From: Saccharopolyspora erythraea NRRL 2338
GTDB taxonomy: Bacteria > Actinomycetota > Actinomycetes > Mycobacteriales > Pseudonocardiaceae
NCBI RefSeq assembly: GCF_000062885.1
Contig: NC_009142.1
Location: 7,119,584 to 7,183,583 of the forward strand
Direction: 5' to 3'
Length of the DNA stretch: 64,000 bases
Shown here one piece after another: positions 25,467-34,700 of this stretch (positions are counted from its first letter, which is position 1; each line of letters starts with the position of its first letter). Made by a program: the position numbers and the translations under genes. The notes beneath the pieces are model-generated. The model had not been told where the DNA came from, ran no database searches, and worked only from the letters and a program-made list of their open reading frames with translations.

Positions 25467-27023
25467 ATGCTGGACATCCGGGCGGTGATCGAGCGGGTCG
25501 GGCCGACGCTGTTGCGAACCGTGATCCTGCCCGGTTCCACCGACTGCGTCGGCGACGTCGTGATCGCCGAACCCGACCAGTCGCCGACGGTCGCCGAAGG
25601 CGACCTGGTGCTCGGCGTGGCCGTCGGCGACCGCGACGCGGCCGTGCGCTTGTCACGCGAGTGCGGCGCGCAGGGCGCGGCGGCGGTGCTGCTCAAGCCG
25701 CCGCTGTGCGCGGACCCGGCCGTCATCGCCGCCGCGGAGGAGACCGGCCTCGCGCTGGTGGAGGTGCGGCCGGGCACGGCCTGGGCGCAGCTCGTGTGGC
25801 TGATCAGGGCCGCGCTGGCCGGCACGGCGGTGGAGGACACCGACACCCGCAGCCCAGGGCTGGGCGACCTGTTCAAGCTGGCCGACGCGGTGGCCGACGT
25901 GGTCGACGCCCCGGTGACCATCGAGGACGCGCACTCCCAGGTGCTGGCGTACTCGGCGCGCCAGGACCTGACCGACCCGGCCCGGGTGTCGACGATCATG
26001 GGCCGCAAGCAGCCCGACGACGTGCTCGCCAAGTTCCGCGCGCGCGGCACGTTCCGGCAGCTCAGCAAGGGCAGCTCGGCGATCTTCGTGCCCGGCCAGC
26101 AGGACGGCACGCTGCCCAGGCTGGTGGTGCCGATCCGGATGGGCGGCGAGCTGCTGGGGTCGATGTGGGCGGTGGTGCCCGGCGAGGTGTCCGTGGAGCG
26201 CTCGACGGCCTTCGCCGACACCGCCCCGCTGGTCGCGCTGCAACTGCTGCGCTGGCGGGCCGTCGCCGACGCCGAGCGGCAGCGCTCGGCCGACCAGGTG
26301 CGGCAGTTGCTGGAGGGCGGTGACCGCTGGCGCGTCGCCGCGAGCGAGCTGGGGGTCTCGCACGACCCGCACCGGGTGGCCGCGATCGAGGTCAGCACCT
26401 CGGCCGAGGAGGCGGAGGGGCACCGGCTGGCGATGTGGGAGTGGATCACCCGCGGCGTCGGGCGCAGGCCGCTGGTGACCGAGGTCGGCAACGTCCTCTA
26501 CGCGCTCGTGCCCGACCGGCCGGGGCCCGGCGGCTGGCCGGTGCTGCGCGACGCGCTGACCGCGGCCGAAGGCCAGGCGAAACCGCTGGTGGCGGTGGGT
26601 ACGGCGGTCGGCGTCGCGGACCTGCACCGGTCGCGGTCGGAGGCCGACGAGCTGCTCGCCCTGCTGCGCGCGGGGCAGGTGCCCGACCGGCTCGCGGTGT
26701 ACGAGGACCTCTGGCACCTGCTGGTGCTCAACCGGATGGCCGGCGCCGCCACCGACGCCGGGGTCGCCTCGCTGGGCCCCCTGCCGTTGTTGCGCGAGCA
26801 CGACCGCTCGCAGGGCACCGAGTACCTGAACACGCTGCACGCCTGGCTGCGCCACCCCGGCGACCCGCGCACGGCCAGCCACGACCTGCGCGTGCACCCG
26901 AACACCTTCCGTTACCGGATGAAGCGGATCACCCAGCTCGTCGACGTCGACCTGGACGACCCCGACGTCCGGTCCGCCCTGCTCGTGCAGCTGCTCGCCG
27001 CTCGGTGGGCCCGCCAGCGCTAG
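25467..27023 (+). CDS. PucR-family transcriptional regulator
   Basis: A 518-residue protein with three parts: an N-terminal PucR domain (about 1-125, first described in purine-catabolism regulators), a middle GGDEF-related domain (about 150-380) and a C-terminal PucR helix-turn-helix, seen in HDLRVHPNTFRYRMKRITQLV (about 470-490). GAGGAGG stands 6 bases before ATG 25467. It is divergent from the glycine riboswitch operon and 241 bases upstream of alanine dehydrogenase in the same direction. The gene positions suggest that it activates ald or senses an amino-acid or purine metabolite; this is inference. Confidence 0.88.
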   Translation: MLDIRAVIERVGPTLLRTVILPGSTDCVGDVVIAEPDQSPTVAEGDLVLGVAVGDRDAAVRLSRECGAQGAAAVLLKPPLCADPAVIAAAEETGLALVEVRPGTAWAQLVWLIRAALAGTAVEDTDTRSPGLGDLFKLADAVADVVDAPVTIEDAHSQVLAYSARQDLTDPARVSTIMGRKQPDDVLAKFRARGTFRQLSKGSSAIFVPGQQDGTLPRLVVPIRMGGELLGSMWAVVPGEVSVERSTAFADTAPLVALQLLRWRAVADAERQRSADQVRQLLEGGDRWRVAASELGVSHDPHRVAAIEVSTSAEEAEGHRLAMWEWITRGVGRRPLVTEVGNVLYALVPDRPGPGGWPVLRDALTAAEGQAKPLVAVGTAVGVADLHRSRSEADELLALLRAGQVPDRLAVYEDLWHLLVLNRMAGAATDAGVASLGPLPLLREHDRSQGTEYLNTLHAWLRHPGDPRTASHDLRVHPNTFRYRMKRITQLVDVDLDDPDVRSALLVQLLAARWARQR

Positions 27024-27264
27024 CCACCCGCACGGGTGAAACCAGGGCGCGCCCGCCCTCCACCGGCGCGGGAGCGCCGCGAACCGCGCGGTGCGAGCGC
27101 GGACGGCGCATCCCGCCCGAACTGTTGATCGGCGGCCGGGCGCTGCGGTGCGCGGTTGTGCCCGCGGAACAAACCCACCTGGGCAATCTCATCTGCGCGG
27201 AATGATGCGAGCCCGGCGACGGCGGCGGATCGTAATGCGCAACAGACCGAGAAAGGATTGCGCC

Positions 27265-28380
27265 GTGAAGATCGCAGTTCCGCGCGAGATCAAGAACAAC
27301 GAGTACCGGGTCGCGATCACGCCGGCCGGCGTGCACGAATTCACCAGCCGCGGCCACGAGGTCTTCGTCGAGGCGCAGGCGGGCGCCGGGTCGTCCATCC
27401 CCGACGAGGACTACCTCGCCGCGGGCGCGAAGGTCCTGCCGACCGCCGACGAGGTGTGGGCCGAGGGCCAGCTCGTCCTCAAGGTCAAGGAGCCCATCGC
27501 CGAGGAGTACCCGCGGCTGCGCCGCGACCAGGTGCTGTTCACCTACCTGCACCTGGCGGCTTCCTCGGAGCTGACCGAGGCCATGCTCGCCTCCGGCGTC
27601 ACCGGCATCGCCTACGAGACCGTGCAGAACGGCAACGGCAGCCTGCCGCTGCTCGCGCCGATGAGCGAGGTCGCCGGGCGGCTGGCGCCGCAGATGGGCG
27701 CCTACGCGCTGATGCGCCCGAGCGGCGGCCGCGGCGTCCTGCCGGGCGGTGTGCCGGGCGTGCACCCGGCCCGCGTCGTGGTGATCGGCGGCGGTGTCGC
27801 CGGACTGAACGCGGCCAGCGTCGCGCTGGGCATGGGTGCCGACGTGGAGCTGCTCGACACCAACGTCGACAAGCTGCGCGAGATCGACCGCGACTTCCGC
27901 GGCCAGATCCGCACCGTGGCGTCGAACCGCTACTCGGTCGAGCAGGCCGTCCGCGCCGCCGACCTGGTGATCGGCGCGGTGCTGATCCCGGGCGCGAAGG
28001 CGCCGAAGCTGGTCTCCAACCACCTGGTGTCGGAGATGAAGCCGGGCAGCGTGCTGGTGGACATCGCCATCGACCAGGGCGGCTGCTTCGCCGACTCGCG
28101 TCCCACGACGCACGACGACCCGACCTACCGCGTGCACGACTCGGTCTTCTACTGCGTGGCGAACATGCCGGGCGCGGTCCCGAACACCTCGACCCACGCG
28201 CTGACCAACGTGACGCTGCCGTACGCGCTGCGCATCGCCGACAACGGGTGGCAGAACGCCTGCCGCGCGGACCAGGCGCTGGCGCTGGGCGTCAACACCC
28301 ACGACGGCAAGCTGGTCAACCGACCGGTCGCCGAGGCCCACGGCCTGTCCTCCACCTCGCTGGACGACGTCCTGGCCTGA
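27265..28380 (+). CDS. ald: Alanine dehydrogenase
   Basis: A 371-residue NAD-dependent enzyme, the normal length. MKIAVPREIKNNEYRVAITP is a typical N-terminus; Lys75 (VKEP) and His96 (YLHLAA) are the catalytic residues, VVVIGGGVAGLNAASVALGMGA the NAD fold, and VDIAIDQGGC carries the catalytic Asp. It catalyses L-alanine + NAD = pyruvate + NH3 + NADH. I start at GTG 27265 with AAAGGA 6 bases upstream; the longer frame to 27091 has no family match. A 16-bp terminator follows. Regulation by the upstream PucR protein is likely. Confidence 0.96.
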   Translation: MKIAVPREIKNNEYRVAITPAGVHEFTSRGHEVFVEAQAGAGSSIPDEDYLAAGAKVLPTADEVWAEGQLVLKVKEPIAEEYPRLRRDQVLFTYLHLAASSELTEAMLASGVTGIAYETVQNGNGSLPLLAPMSEVAGRLAPQMGAYALMRPSGGRGVLPGGVPGVHPARVVVIGGGVAGLNAASVALGMGADVELLDTNVDKLREIDRDFRGQIRTVASNRYSVEQAVRAADLVIGAVLIPGAKAPKLVSNHLVSEMKPGSVLVDIAIDQGGCFADSRPTTHDDPTYRVHDSVFYCVANMPGAVPNTSTHALTNVTLPYALRIADNGWQNACRADQALALGVNTHDGKLVNRPVAEAHGLSSTSLDDVLA

Positions 28381-28403
28381 CTCCGGGACCGATCCCGATC
28401 TCG

Positions 28404-28445
28404 ACCGCGCGTGGTTCCGACGCCCCGACCGGAACCACGCGCGGT
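28404..28445 (+). terminator. Terminator after ald
   Basis: Fifteen perfect base pairs (28404-28418 with 28431-28445), extended by one more G-C pair, beginning 24 bases after the ald stop. Confidence 0.8.
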
Positions 28446-28929
28446 CGCGCGTCCGGAGACACCGTCGGCGATCACTCAGCGCTACCGCACCGGACGCCGG
28501 ATATCCACGTCGGCACACCGGGCCGATCTCGGTCGGAAACGGCGGAACTCGACCGCATGCGCGCAAGTGCTGGGCCATAAGCCGGAGTGGACCGAGGTCC
28601 GAGAAGATCAACGCATGTAGGGGCGGCCCGCTCAACCAGCCTGGGGGTCACCGGGAGCAGGCCGCCACTCACAGTGTAGGACACGATCGGCTGTTTGCCG
28701 ACGACTGGAGCAATGTCATTCCGGCGATTTCACCCGGAATCGATAACCACCCGATCGAATGAAGGTCGCACGTCACCCGTGCAGGCGTCCTCGCCGACTG
28801 CCGATGTCCCCCTTCGGAGTAAATCCCGCGGTTCCGGCAGGTCGGTTGCCACCGAACAGGTGGGGATCGACTGGTCCGGCCCGGTGATGAGGCATCACCA
28901 ACGTGGATTACGACGGTGGGAGACCAGCG
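28446..28929. other. Intergenic region with one possible structured leader
   Basis: About 480 bases without a supported gene. One hairpin, GGCGGCC (28622-28628) with GGCCGCC (28660-28666) and an inner GCTC/GAGC pair, is present. The right half is less GC-rich than average, as expected for a promoter of the next gene. No conserved RNA family is recognised. Confidence 0.4.
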
Positions 28930-29481
28930 ATGGACATCGCAATCCGGCATGCGGTCCTGGACCGGCTCGACGCGCTGGACCGGGTAGCCGCCGACGGCGA
29001 CCCCGCGGCGCTGCTGCCGGTGGCGCGCAACGAGCTGCACCGGCTCTCGGAAGCCCTGCGGGCGCTGCTCAGTGCGCACCGGCCCGACCACGACGGCAGG
29101 TGCCCGACCTGCCCCGGCCTGCTGCGCGGGAGGCAGTGGCCGTGCGCGGTGTGGCTGACCGCACACCGCGGCCTGCTCGGCGACCAGACCGACCTGGCGC
29201 CGGCCGTGCTGCGCTGGAAGCTGCGCGGCCGTCCGCAGGCCGAGCCTGCAGAGGTGGGCGAGGTCGGCGAGGTGGCCGTCTCCAGCACCGTGATCACCTC
29301 CGACTCCGGCCGCGGCCCGGGCGACTGGGACACCGAGGAGTTCGCGCTGGACGAGGCCGCAGGCGGAGAGCTCCGGGGCCACCCTCCGGCGGGCGGGCAC
29401 CTGGAAACCGACCACACCAGGATCTACCGGGCCTCGGTCACCGAGCGGCCGATCAGCTGGCCCACCACCCACACCACGTAG
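28930..29481 (+). CDS. Small actinobacterial protein with a Cys-rich motif
   Basis: A 183-residue cytosolic protein. The N-terminal half has helical heptad-like character (LDALDRVA, LHRLSEALRALLSAHR); the segment CPTCPGLLRGRQWPCAVW (about 57-74) gives CxxC and a third Cys and resembles short proteins common in Pseudonocardiaceae in which CPTC is followed by WPC and AHR. It could bind zinc, but only three Cys and a His are present. The C-terminal 80 residues are acidic and look disordered. GGGAGA at 28918-28923 supports ATG 28930. It is upstream of, but not coupled to, an ABC transporter pair. Function unknown. Confidence 0.65.
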   Translation: MDIAIRHAVLDRLDALDRVAADGDPAALLPVARNELHRLSEALRALLSAHRPDHDGRCPTCPGLLRGRQWPCAVWLTAHRGLLGDQTDLAPAVLRWKLRGRPQAEPAEVGEVGEVAVSSTVITSDSGRGPGDWDTEEFALDEAAGGELRGHPPAGGHLETDHTRIYRASVTERPISWPTTHTT

Positions 29482-29618
29482 ACCCCACCCGCCCCGGGAG
29501 CGCACCGCCAGGGCGGGCGGTGGATCGTCGGCGTTCCGCGCAACTCCTCCCATCCCACTCTCCTGTCTGCGGCAGGATGGGTGATGGCCGACCGCCAACC
29601 GCGACGATGGAGGAGCGT

Positions 29619-30605
29619 GTGCACGACGGCAGTGGCCGGATCATCGCGCAGGACCTCAGCAAGAGCTTCGGGCCGATCCACGCGGTCCGGAACCTCGACT
29701 TCACCGTGCACCCGGGCGCGGTGACCGGGTTCCTCGGTCCGAACGGATCCGGCAAGACCACCACCCTGCGCATGATCCTCGGCCTGGTCACCCCCACCAG
29801 CGGCACCGCGACGATCAACGGGGTCCCGTTCCACCGGCTCCCGCGGCCGGGCACCGTGGTCGGTGCCGTGCTGGAGGCGCAGAGCTTCCACCCCGGCCGC
29901 AGCGCCCGCGACCACCTGCGGTGCTACGCCGCGGCGATGGGGCTGCCCGACCGGCAGGCCGACCAGGCGCTGGAGCTGGTGGGCCTGTCCAGCGCGGCCC
30001 GGCGCGGCGCGGGCGGGTTCTCGCTCGGCATGCGCCAGCGCCTGGCGCTGGCGACCGCGCTGCTGGGCGACCCGCAGATCCTGGTGCTCGACGAGCCGTC
30101 CAACGGCCTGGACCCCGAGGGCATCGCCTGGCTGCGCGGCTTCCTGCGCTCGTTCGCCGCGACCGGGCGCACCGTGCTCGTCTCCAGCCACCTGCTGCGG
30201 GAGATGGAGCACACCGTCGACCACGTCGTGATCGTCAGCCGCGGCCAGTGCGTCTACAACGGCCACCTCGACGAGCTGCGCGCGGCGCAGCGCTCCCGGG
30301 TGCTGGTGCAGGCCGCCGATCCGGCGGCCCTGGTGCCCGCGCTGGACCAGCACGGGCTGTCGGCGGAGTACCTGCAGGACGGCAGGCTCGCGATCACCGG
30401 CGCCGACTCCAGGGCGGTCGCCGACCTCGCACTGGAGGCAGGCGTCGCGCTCTACGGCATGCAGGACGAGCAGGTCGACCTTGAGCAGCTCTTCTTCCAG
30501 CTCACCAGTGGGCAGTACGCCGGAGCGCAGGCGCCGCCCGGGAACTGGGCCCCACCGGCTGTCGGCCACCAGCACCACGGCGGTGGCTTCGGGGGTGGTC
30601 GCTGA
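29619..30605 (+). CDS. ABC transporter ATP-binding protein
   Basis: A 328-residue ATPase: Walker A GPNGSGKTTT, Q-loop region EAQSFHPGRSARDHL, signature FSLGMRQRLALA, Walker B ILVLDEPSNGLDP and switch His in SSHLLREM. A C-terminal domain (about 225-300) and a His/Gly-rich tail (GHQHHGGGFGGG) follow. It belongs to the bacitracin/antibiotic exporter-like DRA family. GGAGGAG (29609-29615) overlaps an upstream in-frame ATG (29607) and precedes GTG 29619, which I prefer. It overlaps the permease gene by one base (TGATG). Confidence 0.9.
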   Translation: MHDGSGRIIAQDLSKSFGPIHAVRNLDFTVHPGAVTGFLGPNGSGKTTTLRMILGLVTPTSGTATINGVPFHRLPRPGTVVGAVLEAQSFHPGRSARDHLRCYAAAMGLPDRQADQALELVGLSSAARRGAGGFSLGMRQRLALATALLGDPQILVLDEPSNGLDPEGIAWLRGFLRSFAATGRTVLVSSHLLREMEHTVDHVVIVSRGQCVYNGHLDELRAAQRSRVLVQAADPAALVPALDQHGLSAEYLQDGRLAITGADSRAVADLALEAGVALYGMQDEQVDLEQLFFQLTSGQYAGAQAPPGNWAPPAVGHQHHGGGFGGGR

Positions 30606-31450
30606 TGGCCGCGCTGATCAGGGCGGAGCTGCGCAAGATCTTCTCCGTCAACCTGTGGTGGGCGCTGCTGCTGCCGGTCGCGGTGCTGAGCTTCGGCGCG
30701 GGCTGGCTGGGCACCGCGTTCGGCACCGTCGCCTCGCTGGAGCAGGAGATCGGCGGCCCGCTGCCGCTGGGCCTGCTCACCGTGTCGATGTCGACCAACT
30801 TCAGCACCGTCTTCGCGGCGCTGTTCGGTGGCCTGGCGATCTCCGGCGAGCACCGGACGCGCAGCATCACCACCACCTATCTGACGGCGAACCCGCGCGG
30901 CGCGGTGCTGGGCGCCAAGCTCGTCACCTACTCCGCGATGGGCGTGCTCTTCGGGCTGGTCAACGTGCTGTTCTCGAGCGCGGGCGGGCTCGTCGGGGCG
31001 GGCCTCGACGGCTTCGGCGACCCCGGCGACTGGTTCACCGTCGGCGGCGCCGGGCTGCTGGCGATGGTCCTGTGGACGCTGCTCGGCGTCGGCTTCGGCG
31101 CCCTGGTGTCCAGCCCGGTGGTCGTCATCATCACGCTGCTGGTCTACAAGTTCGTCTTCGAGTTCATCGTCTCCACCGCGATGATCGGCGCCAGCTTCGA
31201 CATCGGGCCCTACCTGCCGGGCGCGGCGGGCAACGGCATCGTGGGCAACCTCGCGGTGCCGATCTTCATCGCCGCGGCGGCCGGACCGCACGAGGCCGAG
31301 ACGCCGAAGGAGGTCTTCCAGGTGCTGCACTTCATCTTCGGCGGCACCTACGACCACCCGTGGTGGGCCAGCCTGCTCACCTTCTGCGGCTACACCGCGG
31401 TGTTCTGCGTCGCCGGATGGCTGGTCAGCCGCAGGCGCGACATCACGTGA
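30605..31450 (+). CDS. ABC-2 type transporter permease
   Basis: A 281-residue membrane protein with six predicted helices; the large middle segment GDWFTVGGAGLLAMVLWTLLGVGFGALV and the final helix LLTFCGYTAVFCVAGWLVSRR are typical of ABC-2 permeases. AISGEHRTRSITTTYL is the conserved cytosolic coupling helix region seen in ABC-2 proteins. Translation is coupled to the ATPase gene by TGATG at 30603-30607. The pair probably exports a hydrophobic compound or peptide. A strong hairpin follows at 31470-31499. Confidence 0.88.
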   Translation: MAALIRAELRKIFSVNLWWALLLPVAVLSFGAGWLGTAFGTVASLEQEIGGPLPLGLLTVSMSTNFSTVFAALFGGLAISGEHRTRSITTTYLTANPRGAVLGAKLVTYSAMGVLFGLVNVLFSSAGGLVGAGLDGFGDPGDWFTVGGAGLLAMVLWTLLGVGFGALVSSPVVVIITLLVYKFVFEFIVSTAMIGASFDIGPYLPGAAGNGIVGNLAVPIFIAAAAGPHEAETPKEVFQVLHFIFGGTYDHPWWASLLTFCGYTAVFCVAGWLVSRRRDIT

Positions 31451-31469
31451 GCGTCCGCTGAGCGGACGA

Positions 31470-31499
31470 AGGCCGGGGCCGCCTCGGTGGCCCCGGCCT
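31470..31499 (+). terminator. Terminator after the ABC-2 pair
   Basis: Eleven-base perfect arms (31470-31480 and 31489-31499); a smaller hairpin CGTCCGC/GCGGACG lies just before it. Confidence 0.75.
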
Positions 31500-31652
31500 C
31501 CGCATCCAACGCCGAGGACCGCGGGTGGTCAGCGCCTCCTCGACCCTGGACTCGGTGCGCGAGGCCACCGGCGCGGCGGTGCGCGGACTGCTGCTTTCCA
31601 TGCCCGCGCTGCTGCTGGTCGCCGTGATCACCTGGTTCGCCACCGGCCGGGC
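31500..31652 (+). pseudogene. Remnant of a sensor histidine kinase (transmembrane segment only)
   Basis: In frame, about 45 residues are left: VSASSTLDSVREATGAAVRG, then the membrane helix LLLSMPALLLVAVITWFATGRAV. This is the usual end of the extracellular domain, second membrane helix and first residues of the HAMP linker (normally TGRALRPV) of two-component kinases. The homologous reading stops at 31652, where dispersed repeat copy C starts; no HAMP, HisKA or ATPase domain follows and no start is visible upstream, where the frame runs into a terminator hairpin. It is best read as a deletion remnant. Confidence 0.6.
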
Positions 31653-31721
31653 GGTTGTCTTTGACCTTCGAAGGTTCCGCCATCGGAACCGCTACGCGAG
31701 GCGAGTTCGAAGACGGGCGCT
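31653..31721. repeat. Dispersed repeat element, copy C
   Basis: Contains ACGCGAGGCGAGTTCGA (31694-31710), identical to copy A (13278-13294), and ends in GGGCGCT. 25 of the last 28 bases match copy A. An inner hairpin GGTTCC/GGAACC (31673-31690) is private to this copy. It directly follows the kinase remnant. Confidence 0.55.
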
Positions 31722-31782
31722 GAACTTGTGCCCGCAATCACTCCGCCGAGCCGGAAACCGGTGCGGTGTCAGTGGTTCGACC

Positions 31783-31788
31783 TAACCT
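31783..31788 (+). promoter_or_regulatory. Probable -10 box of the fused ABC exporter gene
   Basis: TAACCT, 6 bases before GTG 31795; no ribosome site precedes the start, so a leaderless transcript is likely. Confidence 0.4.
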
Positions 31789-31794
31789 GGCGTG

Positions 31795-34700
31795 GTGAGC
31801 GACTCCCCCAGACCCGCCAACGGCGGTTGGATCCGCCGGCTCGCGGCCGCCTGCTGGCGCCACCCCGTATCGGCGACGCTGGCCATCACCGCGTCGGTCA
31901 CCGCCGTCGGCCTGGAAGCGCTGGTGCCGCTGCTGACCAAGGTCGCGGTGGACGACGCGGTCGCGGGCACGACGGCGCGCCTCTGGTGGGTCGTGGCCGG
32001 ACTGCTCGGGCTGGGGCTGTTCCGCTTCGCCGCCGCGTTCGTGCGCCGCTACAGCGCGGGCCGCCTCGCCCTGGACGTGCAGCACGACCTGCGCCGCGCG
32101 GTGTTCGCGTCGGTGCAGCGGCTCGACGGCGGCAAGCAGGACGCGCTGCGCACCGGCCAGGTGGTGTCGCGCTCGATCACCGACCTGCAACTGGTCAACG
32201 GACTCCTGTCGATGTTCCCGCTCGCCGCGGGCACCGTGGTGCTCGCGCTGTTCGCGATCGGGGCGATGCTGTGGCTGTCGCCGCTGCTGACGGTGGTGGC
32301 GCTGGTCATCACGCCGCTGATCGCGGTGGTGTCGGCGCGCAGCAAGAAGCGGCTCTACCTGGCGACGTGGTCGGCCCAGCAGCGCGCCGCCGACATCGCC
32401 CAGCACGTCGAGGAGTCCGTCACCGGCGTCCGGGTGGTGAAGGGCTTCGGCCAGGAGGCCCGCGAGGTGGCGCGGCTGGAGAGCGGTGCGCGCAGGCTGT
32501 TCGCCGAGCGGCTGCGCAGCGCCCGCCTGACCTCGCTGCCACAGGCGACGCTGACCGCGCTGCCGGTCTCCGGGCAGGTCGGGGTGCTCGGCCTCGGCGG
32601 CTGGATGGTGGTGCAGGGCCAGGTGAGCATCGGCACCTTCGTGGCCTTCGCCGGGTACGTGACGATGCTGGCCGGGCCCGCCCGGATGATCGCGAGCACG
32701 GTGATCCAGGGGCAGCTCGTGCGCGCCGGCGCCGAGCGGATCAACGAGCTGATCGACTCGCAGCCGGAGGTGCAGGACAAGCCGGACGCGGTCGCGCTGC
32801 CGGACGGTCCGCTGGAGGTGGAGCTCGACGGCGTCGGTTTCGGCTACAGCCGCACCCAGCCGGTGCTGCGCGACGCGACGCTGCGCGTGCGTCCGGGCGA
32901 GACGGTCGCGCTGGTCGGTCCGGCCGGTTCGGGCAAGTCGACGGTGTCGATGCTGTTGCCTCGCTTCTACGATGTGCACGAGGGCGCGGTGCGGATCGGC
33001 CGGGTGGGCGAGGAGCCGCTCGACATCCGCGACCTGCGGCTGGACTCGCTGCGCTCGGCGGTGGGAGTGGTGTTCGAGGAAGCGTTCCTGTTCTCCGACA
33101 CCATCCGAGGCAACATCGCCTACGGCATGCCCGACGCGTCCGACGAGGCGGTGATCGCAGCCGCTCGGGCGGCCGAGGCGCACGACTTCATCAGCGCGCT
33201 TCCCGACGGCTACGCCACGCTGGTCGGCGAGCGCGGACTGACCCTCTCCGGCGGCCAGCGGCAACGGGTCGCGCTGGCCAGGGCGTTGCTGTCGGACCCG
33301 CGCATCCTGGTGCTCGACGACGCGACCTCGGCGGTGGACCCGACCACGGAGGCCGCCATCCACGACACGCTGCGCTCGGTGACCGCCCAGCGCACGACGC
33401 TGCTGGTCGCGCACCGCCGCTCGACGCTGGCGCTGGCCGACCGGATCGCGGTGCTCGACGAGGGCCGGGTCGTCGACATCGGCACCCAGGAGGAGCTGGA
33501 GGAGCGTTGCGAGCTTTTCCGCTCGCTGCTGGCCGGGCCCGGCGAGTCGATCGACAACCGCTGCGACCGGGCGGACGGCGGCGAGGGCATCACCCCGGAG
33601 CTGTGGCCGCAGGTCGAGCGCGACGAGCTCGTCGCGGACGCCTCCGGCGGCACACCGCCCACCCCGGAGCTGATCGAGGGGCTGCGCAAGCTGCCCGCGG
33701 CAACCGCCCAGCCCCGGCTGCCCGGCGTGGACCCGACCGCGCCGGACCCGGAGTTCCGGCTGGCCCGGCTGTTCCGGCCGATCCGCTGGGGTCTGGTGCT
33801 GACCGTACTGCTGGTCGCCGCCGACGCGGCGGCGCTGATCGCGCTGCCGACGCTGGTCCGCCAGGGCGTCGACGGCGGTGTGGTCGCGGGCGACCTGGGG
33901 GCGCTGTGGACGGCGACCGCGGTGGCCGCGGCCGTGGTCGCGGCGGGCTGGCTGGTCGTGAAGGTGCAGACCGTGGTGACCGCGCGGACCGGCGAGACCC
34001 TGCTCTACCTGCTGCGGCTGCGCAGCTTCGCGCACCTGCAACGGCTCGGGCTCGACTACTACGAGCGCGAGCTCGGCGGCCGGATCATGACCCGGATGAC
34101 CACCGACGTCGACGCCCTGTCGACGTTCCTGCAAACCGGACTGGCCACCGCGGTGGTCAGCGTGCTGACCATCGCCGGCATCGCCGTCACCCTGCTGGTC
34201 ACCGACTTCTCACTGGCACTGGTGGCGTTGTCGGTGCTGCCTGTGCTGGTGGTGGCCACGGTGATCTTCCGGCGGGTCTCCTCGGTGGCCTACGCCGAGG
34301 CCCGCGAGCGGGTCAGCACGGTCAACGCCGACATGCAGGAGAACGTCTCCGGGCTGCGGGTCGCCCAGGCCCACCGCCGGGAGCGGCACTCGGCGAAGGT
34401 CTTCGCCCGCCGCAGCGACGCCTACCGCCGCTCGCGGCTTCGCGCGCAGCGCTACATCGCGACCTACTTCCCGTTCGTCGCGCTGCTGTCGGAGGCCGCG
34501 CAGGCCATGGTGCTGGGCGTGGGAGCGTCCCGGGTCGCCGCGGGCGGTCTCTCGGCAGGCGTGCTGGTCGCGTTCCTGCTGTACCTGGGGCTGTTCTTCT
34601 CCCCGGTCCAGCAGCTCTCCAGCGTCTTCGACGGCTACCAGCAGGCGCGGGTCGGCCTGCGCCGCATCGGCGACCTGCTGCGCACGCCGACGTCGGTGCC

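Noticed and set aside
31770-31790. tRNA T-loop-like sequence GGTTCGACC
   Set aside because: No matching acceptor, D or anticodon stems upstream; it is only a chance match inside a promoter region.
31738-34134. 798-residue minus-strand frame opposite the fused ABC exporter
   Set aside because: Shadow of the exporter gene, with His/Arg/Gln-rich translation and no family motif.
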